Source: Amblyornis subalaris
Taxonomy: Eukaryota; Chordata; Aves; Passeriformes; Ptilonorhynchidae
Assembly (NCBI GenBank): GCA_018881555.1
Contig: JACAXG010000012.1
Location: 1,178,001-1,242,000 of the forward strand
Direction: 5' to 3'
DNA length: 64,000 nucleotides
Part shown: piece after piece, positions 12,901-26,200 of the stretch
How positions within the stretch are numbered: the stretch's first letter is position 1
Layout of the letters: each line of letters begins with the position of its first letter
Program-made: the position numbers and the translations under genes
Notes under the pieces: generated by a model
The model's database searches: none
What the model saw: the letters and a program-made list of their open reading frames with translations, nothing else
Told to the model about the DNA's origin: nothing

Positions 12901-15900
12901 TGTTGGACAGCTGAAGGACTAGTCAGGACTCTATCACATTCTAGTGACATGATTTCAGGCTGGAAGACATTAGTTAATCCATCTTAAGAGAAATAACTCA
13001 AGGTTTCTCAATAATATATTAAATTTTGTTGAACAGTGGATGAAGTGGTCACAGCTGAGCCAGACTAGGCTCAAGAGTCTGTGTAAAAGAGGTACCCATA
13101 CACAGAGGTGGGGGACAGAGGAAGAAGAGAGCACCAGAAAAGAAGTTTTAAACAGTCGAGCTTGCTGCTACTTCTCCCCATTGGGAAGTGATAGTGAGGG
13201 CTGTTACTGACACAAGAGGTCATGCTACACCTCAGCAACTGGCATCTAAGCCCCAGTTCTTCATTTAGTGTCCCTTCCAAGTGACCTTGCAACCTCACAT
13301 AGCTCTGAAGCTGTCACCACCTATGCAATGATAATGCCACTGACAAAGGGGTATAAATAACACTTTTTTTTCCTTTCCCAAAAGTGCTTAAACACACTCA
13401 CTTGCAAAATGATCTTGCAGATCTTTCTTCATGATACCTCTTCTCATGGTTCTAAAGTCAAAAGGAATTCCCTTTGATTGACTATAACCCATTTAGACAT
13501 GGTTTTAAATAGCTCTCATATACCCCTTTATTCTCTGGAAAAAATATTAGACCTCATTTTACAGACTGAAATATTGAGATCAGACAGCTGAGAACTCTTG
13601 GATTTCAAAAAGTAAAGGAAAAAATCCAAAGATCTGAATATGCAGCTATATCTGTGTTCTCAGCTTCAGCTGGTGCAATCATAACATATCATTTATATTC
13701 ATGTCAGTCTATGACTCCTGCAAAGACTACCAGTCTTAATGTTGGAAGCATATATGAGGTAGGATAGCTGGGCCCAACTTAGTCAACTAAGTACAGAAGT
13801 CGGTAGTGTCATCTCCCAGAGATGTAAAAGATACTGAAATATGTTTAAAAATTAGTGGAATGGAAATGCAATTAATTGTGTGCTGAAGCATCCAATGTCT
13901 AGATTCCTTCAGATAAAATACAAAACTTTTTTACTCCTTTACAAAAAAATTAAATTTCAGCAGTAAATTTGTAACAGTTAAACAACAGCATAAATGTTCC
14001 TTATCATAGTTTTTAAGGTAGTTATTTTATTTTAAAAATACATACAGTATAATGCCACTAAAATATTAAATAAGCACTTAGTAAAGTTTGTGGTAAATGA
14101 GGCAAAAAGGCTTGCTGTTCATTTTTATTTTTAAGAATTATCTCAGATGTATCAGGGCACACATATTTAACATTGATATCATTCAGGTTTTGATAAGCTC
14201 TCACTATAAGAATAGTGCAGGTATTGAGAACATCACAAGTTCAGACGACTGCAAGTCTAGAAGTGTACTGTGTTATGTCACATACCTGGAATTCTGGACA
14301 GAATAATACCATACATCCCACGCAAACAGGTATAAAAATGTGAAGGCCTCACTAAGCTTTTAAAGTTGCACCTGGCCAAGAAAAAAAAAGAGAAAAATTT
14401 GTCCTGAAGGTAAACATTATTCATTAAAAAAAGGAAATAGCCTGAAGCCAGGAACTTGATACTAAACATGCAAGCAGAATAGTTACCTAATTAAGAAAAT
14501 ATTTGCCAGCTATGTTTTGAGGTAGGAATTAGCAGTGAAAATGAAAGAATGACAGTGTTTTGCTTATGGGAGGCATACAATCTCAACCATAGAAAACACG
14601 CTTTTCCTTGCTAAAATTAGATTTTTTTTCTCAGTAAGATTCAGGGGCTATGGGAGCTTTATTCCACCTATTTCAGTTAAACACCATATCATTTGTGTTC
14701 CCTAAACGGCAAGAAATTGCCTTTTCATTCCTTGCCTTAATCAAAATCTGAATATGACAGTCTAAGCACAGAAAAATAAAAGTGGCTGAAGAGAAATAAA
14801 CATCAATTCTTTCCAGCTCTGAAAGAAGATTCTCAGCTGTAACTGTGGTGCAAATAGCTGTAGCTGAGTTAGTTTCAGGTTTGGTAAGGATGAGCAGTTA
14901 GACAATACAGAGTGTTGCATTCAGCTATCCTAGTTCACTAATTTAGCACTAATTACTGGTAAAGATGGAAAACAGAAAATAGGGTTAGAACCATAGCAAA
15001 TGGCTTTAGCATCCAGCTGCATTGTCCTGCCAGTCCTTCCCACCTATCTAAATCAGAGCCAAACCTGCATCCTTTCCCCACAATCCCCTCAGCTGCCTTG
15101 GCTGTGCCTGTGATAATTGGGTTGAGCTGGTGGACACTTACGATGGAAAGGAGGACAGCAGTTAGCATTGGGTCCTCTTTGTGTGCCTGTTGGTGGAAAA
15201 TGATGAGTCCACAGGAAAAGAAAAAAGGTATTTCTGCGAAAAAGAACTACTTGTTTAATATGTTAATTTGTAATGCAAAGTTTTCTGAGGATATTTGAAG
15301 AATTAGGTGACAAGCTGCAATCACCGGTAAAAGAGAGAGCCTTCAGGATCCTTAGCCACCCAGCTTAGGTTTTGAAGGCATTATACTATGTGTCAGTTGT
15401 TTTCTGTTACAGTCTTTGAAAAGATAAGTGTAACAGACAAACCTGGAGAAACTGAAACTGGCTTGCAGACTGGCCTGTCTTTTTCTGAGCACCTCATGCT
15501 GGGCAGTTTCACCAGGAACTAAATTTCAGTTGGCAAAGTCCATGGGACAGTAAATATCTTTTTACAGGAATCCCTCATTATGAGGAGATTCTTTTAGGTT
15601 TGAAAGGGATCCTCCAGACATCGACTGCTAAGGTGATGTTGAAAAACATGATGCCCAGTACAAAAAGCTGCCTTGCCAAGCATGACAGATGTGCAAAAGT
15701 ATAAGGGTGAAACATGTGAGGTAGTGATGGGAGAAAAAAGTGACCACAACTGGGCTGGTGTGTAGGGAAGTGTGTTGGGGTAAGAACAGCCCTCTTCCAT
15801 ACATGGATGAGGATTTTTGCGTGTAGGCTGTGGGGGACTAAACCTAGGAAGCATATGCATAGCCTGGGGGGGGAGGAGAGGAGTGGGTGGGTGCAGAGAA

Positions 15901-16680
15901 GGGGGAGCCAGGATTGCTGGTTTTTGCCTTTCTCCTTTCTGCTGGCCCCTCCTGACATATGACACCAATTCTCACAGGAGCTTGCAGCCCAGCTTCTCCC
16001 TCCTTTCCTCACAGAGCATCCATCACAAGGAGGGCAACGCAGCTGCCAGTGAGCCCAGAGCAGCATCCTGTATCTCTACACAGCCTTTTGCTTAGGAGTA
16101 TTGAGGTAAGGACCCCCTGTCCTCTCTGTGTCTGTGGGCACAAGAATTCCCACTCTAAACTATCAGGAGCCAAGAAACCCTGCAGACACGGCTGTGTTAG
16201 GAAGTTTTGTGAGTCACATAACTGATGCTCAGTCCTGGGAGGTTCATTCTTGCCAGCGAGCTGCCCTTTCGGCATGCACTGCAGCTACCTGGGGAGAGTT
16301 TGCAGGGAGATAACAATGAAACCGAAGTGCGGCAGGACTGTTATGAGACCCTGAGCAGCCCGCGAGATGCTCTGGATGTGTCTGTGAGCCCAGGACAAAC
16401 AGTTCTGATCCCTGCACAAGGAAGAAGTCCTATTAGTAGGTAGCTGTCGAGCATGGGCTCAGCACTCTGGACCCACGTGTCCCCAGGGTTGCACAGCAAG
16501 TACATTCACGCCTTGACAGCACTCTCAGGCCATGACTGTGCCTCTGTAGGACTGCTGAGGCCAGAGAACAGTGACAGCAGGGAGAAGTGTGCTTAACTGT
16601 CAGTTCTTAAGCAAAGAGAACAGGGAAAATCTGAGGTTTACCTCAGTACCTCCTTCTCTCCATGTCAGCTCCGGAAAAAG
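9973..16680. other. Intergenic DNA upstream of the collagen gene
   Basis: AT-rich DNA without a supportable gene. Two GC-richer stretches interrupt it, about 10,200-10,540 and 15,580-16,450. They give several overlapping open frames on both strands but no recognisable protein. Regulatory sequence for the collagen gene could lie here, but I cannot point to a specific element. Confidence 0.5.
10200..10540. other. GC-rich unassigned segment, possible old repeat
   Basis: About 340 bases that are clearly GC-richer than the surroundings and open in both directions. The composition is typical of a decayed repeat or a small GC-rich island. I recognise no family. Confidence 0.3.
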
Positions 16681-16686
16681 CAGGTT

Positions 16687-16693
16687 TATAAAA
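16687..16693 (+). promoter_or_regulatory. Candidate TATA box of the collagen gene
   Basis: A TATAAAA lies about 390 bases upstream of the proposed collagen start codon. A transcript starting some 30 bases downstream would need a short 5' UTR intron ending at the AG at 17073-17074 to remove upstream ATGs, for example the one at about 16,738. In AT-rich DNA such motifs arise often by chance. Confidence 0.2.
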
Positions 16694-17085
16694 AACCACC
16701 TCTGTGAATTACACTTGGGGTTCACAGTACATCCACATGGCTAGAACCACAGCTAAGGGTTCTGAGAGCTACTGGTTGTACAAACATTACCAGGCAGTGA
16801 GAGAGAACTGAAGTGTGTTTGTAAAACGTCTGTCTCTGGTTTGTCATGTACTAGAACTATATGTACTATACTTGAAAATCATTCCAGTATGTCTCTGTTT
16901 ATTATTTATTATGCTTTTTTTGAGAAGATTTTACCCAAAGAAAGCAAAATCAACTTGTTTTTAGGGACTATAGTTTAAAATATGGACTGCTAAGCAACCT
17001 GTTGAAGCAAAATTGAATAATGCTTTATTGTCCTTGTGCTGCTGTGCTTCTGCATTATTATTTGTGTTGTTTAGGAAACAAACAA

Positions 17086-17245
17086 ATGATGTTCCTCAGA
17101 TTTTGGTGGCTTGTGTGGATACTTGAACACCATGAGTTTTTAGCAGAAAATCTCGGGGAAGAAAAGCAATATGGATTGAGAAGATCAAAACCTAAATACG
17201 TTCTGTCAAATACTGTAGAGAAATATTCCAGCCCAAGTGATCAAG
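17086..17245 (+). CDS. COL28A1-like: Collagen exon 1: signal peptide and N-terminal segment
   Basis: The ATG opens a hydrophobic stretch (FLRFWWLVWIL) with a plausible cleavage after EFLA, then a basic segment (LRRSKPKY) resembling the basic N-terminus of COL28A1. The donor AAG|GTGAAT leaves phase 1, and its G plus AT from exon 2 makes Asp, which fits exactly. A possible acceptor AG ends at 17074, so the exon may begin at 17075 with untranslated bases. ATG 17089 is one codon downstream. ATG 17020 in the same frame would add 22 residues (total 1,216) and is also hydrophobic. Confidence 0.55.
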
Positions 17246-20200
17246 GTGAATATTGTAATTTTAAAACAGGTGTGGGGGTTTTTACCCTGATTTATTTAGA
17301 TTCTGGACTATATGGTTAACTTGCCTTCTAAGATGCTTATAATCAGCCACGTTTTCCTCATCCTGCAATTGCACATGCCTTATTTTCGCACTTTTATCTT
17401 TTTACTCCCATCTTTTCTCTCCCTTTTTGTGTATTTCAGAAAAAGAGATAGCTTCTGTATTTTTTATGGTATGGCTGAGAGCCTCTTACTGTCACAAGAA
17501 GAATAATAGCCCATATAACTGTATTTCCATAAGAGTAGTGTCATCAGTAGTTCAGCAAATTAATACTCTGCAGATCCTGATTTTCGAAATTTTTATGTCA
17601 CTGGATGTGAGTATCAGTACTAGGGACAAAATCCAGCTCTGCTAAATCACATTCCATGGTCTTATTGAGTAAGCCTCATTCTCTTGTACAGGACTTTCAC
17701 CTATGCTGGTAGGATATACAGTGAAATACCAGACAAGATGACAGAATGAAATTTAAAAAACACTACAACATTTCTTGTTTCATATTACATGACATCAACA
17801 CACCTTCAGTTTTTTATTCCTTGGGCCATCTCTTCTGGAGCAAATTCCTCAGCATGAGGATCTGCTCTATCTTCATGAAGGGCTCACACTTGTGAACACA
17901 GATGTTGTCAAAAGTTTCCATGATTCCAATCCCACTCCTGAAGCCTAAAATACACGTAAGGGTAGAACGAGATTTAGTATGAACTACCTACACTCACCTA
18001 CATACCTATTTATTCTAGATGAAGACTGCATTCTGGAAATTGCTTTTTTACTGGACAGCTCCGAAAGTGCTAAGGACTATAACCATGAACAGCAGAAAAA
18101 ATTTGTACTGCAAACAGTAGACAGAATGAAAAGTCTGCAGCTTACTTCTGGACGTACCCTTAGCTGGAGGATGGCTTTACTTCAGTACAGCAGCACTGTT
18201 TTCATAGAGCAAACTTTCCATGACTGGAAAGGCCCTGAAGCATTCAAATCCCACATTGCTCCCATCACCTACATAGGTCATGGCACCTACACCACTTATG
18301 CTATAACTAATGTTACACAACTCTACATGACTCAAGGGACCTCGGGTAGCGTAAAAGTAGCCATGCTTTTCACTGATGGAGTGGATCATCCGAGAAACCC
18401 AGATATTTTTGCAGCTATATCTGACGCTAAACACCAAGGAATTGTATTTTTCACAATGGGAATGACCAGAGTGGCTGAGGAGGTTAGCAATGCTGCCAAG
18501 ATCCGGCTCCTGGCCAGTGTCCCAGCATCCAGGTTCGTTTTCAACCTCCAGGAGAAAGAAACTGTGGAGAAGGTTCTGAAAGAAATGGTATGTATGAGAA
18601 ATCTACTTGAAATAGTTTTAGGAACATATGTAAATCTTGTCTTACTTTCAATATTTAGAAATTATTATGCTATTGAAGAAACCTGTAATTTTTACATGTT
18701 AATGTGGCCCACCCATTAATAAGATCACCATGCCAAAATACAGGTTTCCTTTCTCTTCCCACCATTCAGATCATGTCAGCCAAAATATATGATGCTGCAA
18801 ACCGAATTAGATTTAAACATTATCTTTATCTCTGTTTTTCCTCCCAAGAAAGGTATTTCAAATCTACTTTCTTAAAAAGAAAAAACTTTTTTTTAATATC
18901 CTAGTACTTTCTTCTGTAGCAAGTAGGAAAGTGAAGTTGCCTTTTGCATCAGAAAAAGATGCAGCTCTTGCAGAAGCAAAAATAAATTTGTAGACCATGG
19001 AGATAGCTCAATTTAGATAAAATCTGAACTTGGTGACAGACATCTTTAAATTTCCATGGAAAATCTACCACATAATCAAGAGGAGATAGGTAAATTGAGC
19101 TTGAAGTTTTGTTTGGATGCCTCTCTTCTCTATTTAAACTTAATTCATAAAAAATATTGGCTGCCAAGTATGGAGAATAGAGCCATACTCTAGCCTATAA
19201 ACCTGGTACCACAAGCTGTGGATGAAGTCCTTATCTGAGCACGCACAGAGATATAAACTAGAATTATGAATAACAACCGGGAGACTTCTGCAGGGAAACG
19301 GACACTGAAGTGATCTCATACAGGCCTAGAACATGCATCTAGCTATGTTGGCTTTCCTGCCTTCCTGGCCTTCACTTTCACAGCCTGCTACTTTGCATTG
19401 GGGTTCCCTTAATAGCACCCCTTCCATCTTCATTGCTACTATCCCTGCTTCCTGTGTCACAGCAACCACCTCTCAAGTGATTAAACATACATTATTTTAT
19501 CTTTTCCAAACAGACAGGCATCCTCAGCTGCCTTCTTCTGAGAACATGGTTGCTGTTTGGTTTAAATAATGGCTTTGTCATAATTATACATGCATACATG
19601 AGAATTTTAGAGACCTGTATCGCATTGTTGCTCATCAACACATTTATGCCCTCTCTAGAGACTACATTAGTTGTGAAAAGTGGGAGGAATGCATTCGGTG
19701 TGGGTGTTTCAACTCTAGAGATCTTCTAGAAAATAACAGCTAAATCAATGATGATAACTTTATGTGATCGCTATCAAAGTCAAATCTTTTCTAAGATGTT
19801 CTTACTGCTCCCATTTTGTGTATGCCTAACAGTATGAATAGAAAAGCTTATGATTTTCACAAGGGTAGAATACTTATCCTTCACTCCTACTGGAGAGCTG
19901 CTGCTATTCAGCAGTTTGTAAACAATATAGTTTGTGGGTGCATTGTTCCCATATACCTAGCTAACCTGTTTACCATTGTAATTTTAGCAAATTATAGCTG
20001 GACAAGGAGAGTCAGTGGTTTCAGTCAACAATCTATAATAAGAATTGAAAATATTTAAATTATTTTTTAGAACGGAGAGATTGCTAGAATGTTTCTCAGA
20101 ATTAAAGTTTAATTACTGTTAGTCAATATATTAATTGTATAATTTAATTAACTAGCTGCTGAATCTATTTATTTTCACATCTTTGAATGTCCTTTCTGTA

Positions 20201-23200
20201 GAGTTGGATTAAGACTTTAAAGTTTCTAACGTTGTTTTCAATATGTGTCTTTTACAGAAAGATCTATCTGAGGAAGAGGTAAGTGTTTTAAGTATTTCTT
20301 TTCCTGTACAGAGCTACTGCTTAATATAGATATTTACAATTATATGGAAACATAATTCAAGAAAACTGATAGCTCAGGAAGTTGGTTAAATGCTGAGTCG
20401 AATGCGATTATCTTCAAGTTAAACACGTTTTTGTATTTGCAAGACAGAGCTTTAATTTGCTATCCTAATATAATTTACTAATGTATTTGCTAATTACTAA
20501 TTTATTAGTTTACCAAATACTAATGTAATTTGCTAACCTAATGTCTTTTCAAAGAAAAAGAAACAACGTGTGAGTATTCAGGTTAGCAAGAATTTGGTGA
20601 TACATCTTGACATGTCATCTAACAGACTCAGTGGAAAACACGACACAGAGCTGAACATAGTGCAGTTCTAACCCTTAATCCTCTTCCCATGTGAGCGGAT
20701 TTAAAAAAGGGTAAGATCTCAAAGCTCCACCACTGCACTTTTCCAGTTTGTCCACACTGTGTCACCCTGGCTGCAGGCATTGGTAGGTCTGGCTGGCATT
20801 TTGTGCGGAATAGTTAGCTTTTCTTTTAAAGGTGTTAGTGCTATTTAAGGTACAGTTATCTCAGACAAAAAGTGTTCTCATAAGCAGCTCAAGCAAACTG
20901 CTAAATATTATGAGTGTTCACGAAACTTGAAACATTTCATTTTTCACTCATTTCCACTGACATGTTGATTTTTCTCCATCAATATAGAAGTAGTAAGACA
21001 TTCAACGTTAGCCTTAGAAAACATATTCTTACTAATTAGGATATTCAGATAANAATGATATTTAAACCCTTCACTTCTAGACATCTTCAAGATGTGTGGA
21101 GGTTTAATAAATAACTAAACCAAAAATAATAAAAAAATTCCTTATCACTTCTTAAAAAACAACTCCAGTATCTGTGATAATTCTGTATTTATATAGTTAT
21201 CTTAAAGTTTCAAAAATATCTTAAAATATCACAGAAATACATACTATAATGATGTTTTACTGGGACACCCTATGGTAGAGATGACAGAAGAGAAAGAAAG
21301 ATTAGAAAGTGTTATAATGAATTGCATTAACTAAATAAAAGTATACATCCATACGTATTTTGTTTATAGATCAAGCTAGAGCTAAACTATGATCTATCCT
21401 ACATATAGTGGACTTCAGTAGAAAAGGGATGTAAGATGTTTTCTTACTTCATTGTCTTGGCTATCTCTACACTGCCTAGTAATCAAAACAAATCTATAAT
21501 GACAGACACAGCATACCTATAAACTGACCTTGTGAAGTTTCAAGGTAAAGCCATCATCAAGATAATTGACATTTCTGGAGTAGGAATTACACAAATTTTT
21601 AGATGGAGCATAGGAGGCCACTTTCTGGATGAGTGATAAACTGATAGTTAAAAGATTTCTGTAAAACATATAATTTCTGGTCATTACTGCTGTATTCAGA
21701 CTAGCCTTAAAATAACTTCAAGGAAATGTCTGTGTGTTTTCTATCTTTTCCATTAGAATGTGCTGATTTGTACTATTTTCATTCAAAGTGTCCCCAGGTT
21801 GACACATGTGACTGTGAGAAGGGAGAAAGAGGCCTTCCTGGTCCTGCTGTAAGTAGCTGTTATTTCTCGAATAACTGATATACAGTATAAATTAAAATGT
21901 AATTAATTGTTGAAATTTTAAAAAGAAATTATTTGAACCCAAATCCTGAGACAACAAAAGTTCAAGGTTCAATACGTACTCCTGCATAGTTATATTGCAT
22001 GGAGATGCCACACCAGCAGGAAATGCATGGAGAGACCTGAGAATGCCATGGGACAGTCCCTCTGTGTGGGAACACATAGAAAGAGTAACAGCGTGGTGCG
22101 GTGAGGCTCTCCTTTTAGCTACAGCAGTATAAAAGGCAGAAAGGAACAATTTTCCTGTGTGGAATGATAATTCACCTGTTGCAATCAGACAAGACCAGCT
22201 GGATCTAACTAGCCTCAAATCAAATATTAATATCCAAAAAGCTCTCTGAGAGCAAGAGACAGAGCAAAATACTGAAGCATTAGGAACAACTGAGACGAGA
22301 CATGTAAAAAGAGTAAAATGGACTGGACTTCTTTCAGGATAGTCTTACAAATAGAAGTCCTAAGAAAATCTACGGGATTGCTTCATACAAGGTTTGGTCA
22401 TCTAAACTGCAGAGTTTACATTTCAAAAAGAACTGAATGATCTGATATTATATCCCTAACATTGAACTAAAACACTATAGTAACTTATAGCCTTTGCTCA
22501 AGGTGAAGGGACAGTGTCAGAGTTTGAAAGAGAACCCTAGATTTGCCCATCCTCATTCTTTGGACCTGAATATCCTATACATATGTTAACAGAAAGAAAC
22601 ACTGAGTTTATGCTGAAGAGTACAATGCACTTTAATTGAAAATGTAGCCTCTACTGTGTGCAAACAGTAGTTTTGCTTGGGTTATTATTTGCTATCTTTA
22701 CTGGGAGAGTGCAAGTACTGCTTACACAGAAGCATACTCCCCAAAGTATTCAAAAGAAAACAAAACACTCACTTAGCAAGCTGGGTAGTTACAAAAACAG
22801 CTGATCACCTCTTTTCTTCAGAGGAGAACCAAACAATTTTTGTTTATAACAAAGACAAAAGAGAAAAATTACTGCCTATTGAATTGGTCCTGCTCTTCTC
22901 AGAAATTCAATTTCAAGGTTATGGTAAATGCAGAGATTTTTAAAAATAAATCTATAGGAAGCAAATATCCCAAGTATAAGAAAAATAGCATATATATTGT
23001 AAAAAAAAATAATTTTACTAGCATATATTATAAGAATTTTAATTTGTTGTTTCCAGGGTAAAAAGGGTCGCACCGGGGACGATGGAGCTCCAGGCCTGAA
23101 AGGCACGAAGGTGATGTGGTTTTTCAGATTTAGGAGAAAGATCTATCTTGTCCTTATTTCACTGATCTTGATGTTGGATTATTCATAGGGGGACCGAGGT

Positions 23201-26200
23201 CTTAATGGAATCCCAGGACAAGATGGAACAGAGGTAAAAAAATATTTTTTTTTCCCTTCTTCTCCAACGAGCAGTGTTCCTTTAAGGTAAAACACGATTT
23301 TTTTGGTTGTTTTTTTTGGTTGTAACAGCCAATTTCAATTCTGGTTTACCAACTAATGATTTACTAATTGATTCATTCGTACTAGAAGAACTGAAAACAT
23401 TCTCATTGCCTAATGAAAAAAAATAATTCCTTCTTATATGTGCAATCTAGCAAATACTCTCTAATAATACATAGTAACTCCAAAACATTGAAAGGCTCTG
23501 ATGTGATAATCTAAGAACATTACAGACATTGACACTCTGCCTGCATCATTCTGGGTTAGTTTAAGTTTGGCAAATAAAGGACCCAGTATACAATAGCAAT
23601 GAAAAATTTCAATGAAATACATATAGGAAGTAACTGTAGAACAGTCTTAGAGCTTAATTCTGAATTCATTCATACATGAATCACTCTACTTTATGCTTTC
23701 TTATTTATTCAGTACATCCTTTTAAATTAGTGACTTTTTTCTTGCTTTCTTATTTTAGCATGTTTCTCACTAAGATGAAAATATGAACTCTACTTGATCT
23801 GCTTTTACATCACCAAAATCCCAGTCTAAAATGATACATTCATACAATTTATTCACTCATACAACAGTATGAGTGACTAATAGACACAGTATTTCAAATC
23901 ATATTGCCATATTTATCCAGAGTCATCTTTTCTACTTGAAATGCTATTTTTCTGAAGAGAGTAGAATGCTAATGGAGCCAATACTCATGTTCCTACTTTT
24001 GGGTTATATATCGTCACAACCTGCTTTGCTTTTTTGTTTTCCCAGGGGAAATCTGGATATAAAGGAGAGAAGGTACTTCTTTTAGTCGGAATTTATGCCT
24101 ATATATTTTATGTGATAATTATTTATTATGTATAGTGCCATATTTCTTTTAAATACTAGTAATGAACAATAACATCATCTTAGCAGCTGTTGCACAAGCT
24201 GTAATAGAAGATGTGACTGTTCCTCAGTGAACTTGCAGCACAATTGCTATGTCATGAATAGAATAACATTTAGGTTTTCAACTAAAGCACCCAGAGAATA
24301 AAGATGATATGCCAATATACTTCATAAATATTTATTTCTATGCCTTTCCAGGGTGAAAGAGGTGAATGTGGAATCCCAGGAATAAAAGGAGACAGAGTAA
24401 GTAGCCACAAAGTTGTTATGCTTCCAGGAAACACAGTTAAACCACAACAAAACTACAATTCCCTGATGATAGATTTAAGGCATATATTAGTTCTAAGGCT
24501 CAGGGAAATTGATAGCTGACAGTTTTAAAATATGTAGTGAGCAAGGACACCATTTTCAGTAACCTTCTGAGCTCCTTCTACATTTTCATATGATTCCTCT
24601 TATGGCCCAAGCCTGAGCCTGTTTATAACAATGGTAAAACTCTGCTTTAACAGAGGCAGAAGGCTTTAAATAGTAAGCAAAGGGAATGAGACATAAAAAT
24701 GAAATCAACGTTTCTAACTCCAGTCTTTAAGATTTGGTGTAAAATTGGTATAAATACTTCAAATGAAGCAAATAGAGTTTAATCCTATATTACTGGTCCT
24801 TGAAAAATAACTCTGTCCATTGTCACTCTGTATTTTAATTACCAATCCCTTTTAAAACATTTATTTAACACTTTCTGGCTGCTGAGCTTCTCTTAAATTT
24901 AGTTTTTATTTTAATGTAAAGATATCTGACTAAGACACCTTAGTAAAAAGTTCTCTAAAAGTGGTTTTGAAGAAATCTAAATATACAGAAATATATCCTT
25001 TTTTTCACTTGTTTTTCAGGGCCCTGAAGGTCCAATAGGCCCCAGAGGAATACGAGGAATACGGGTAAAAAAACAAAAACAAAACCAAAAACAACTCTAT
25101 GAAAACAGCAATACCTGGTTCCCTGGGATTTGAAGATCTGAAATAATATCATGCAACAACTGACACGGAATCTTTGAGTTGCTGAGTTCAAAGCACCCAA
25201 AATCTATCTTCTTAAATAGCAAAATTAACAAGAATTTGGAGAAGCAGTCTAGACAAAGAAATCATCCTTATAATTCATTCAGTCTCAAAGACCATAGCAA
25301 ATACAGTTCCATAACAATCAAAATCATTCATTTCTTGTTCAGTGTCTTAACTATTTCATTATCTCAAGAAGTACGTGTAAACTCTTTGCTCTCTTGTCAA
25401 CCCAATACTCTCAGACTGAAGGCTAAGAAGCTTAGCCTATCATAGATGTTTCGGTAAATCTTGACTGCAGATTACTTTTAATTGTATTTGAATAAAGGGA
25501 GAGCCAAATTCTCTCCTCGAATACCAGAACCAGATCCAACCAGAGTTGAGTAGCTGAATCCATATGTGCATCACAAAGCAAAGCTTCAGTTCTGAAATTT
25601 TTTAAACTCCTATTTTCATGCAGACTTCAGCAAATTATAGATTGTTTTTCAAGCCGCCATTGTTGCAAAAGCTTGAAAAATCTCATTAAAACCTCTCCTG
25701 TTTTAATAGGGTCCTCAAGGACAATCTGGAGATCAAGGGCGTGAAGGCCTGCAAGGATCAAAGGCAAGAACTACATTATTTCTTCTCTTTATTAATGTTA
25801 AAAGGTATTAATATAGCCTCACAACAATAATGATTTTATCCTTTTACTCTAAACCCCTCTTGTAGCAGATGCAGTTTAATGTGATACTGATAGCAAATTG
25901 TGTACTTTTTGTATTCTACAAGGTTCTTAAAAAAGGTATTACTTTGCTCTTTGTATCGAATTCAGGTCCAAATCACACTTCCATCTGTATTTATGAACAG
26001 TTAAAATAAGGCAGTGTACAGAAATTACTTAGCATTGCATTTCTCCGGTTTTCAGTTTAGAACATTTTTCCCTTAAGTGCCAAGCAGGAATTCGATTTGG
26101 CATCTCAAATCAAGTCTTCTCTTTAAACTGAACATTCTCAAGAATTCTATAGCTCAAAAGGAATGTTGTCATGAAGAAAAACTTGAAAATAAGTGTATAA

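Noticed and set aside
15578..16095. Overlapping open frames of up to 162 codons on both strands
   Set aside because: They occur in a locally GC-richer, stop-poor stretch; translations are Pro/His/Ser-rich without known motifs.
21756..21797. Alternative upstream acceptor (CCATTAG) for collagen exon 4
   Set aside because: Starting there in phase 0 gives the wrong frame for the CDCEKG and Gly-X-Y segment; the acceptor at 21,797 fits.
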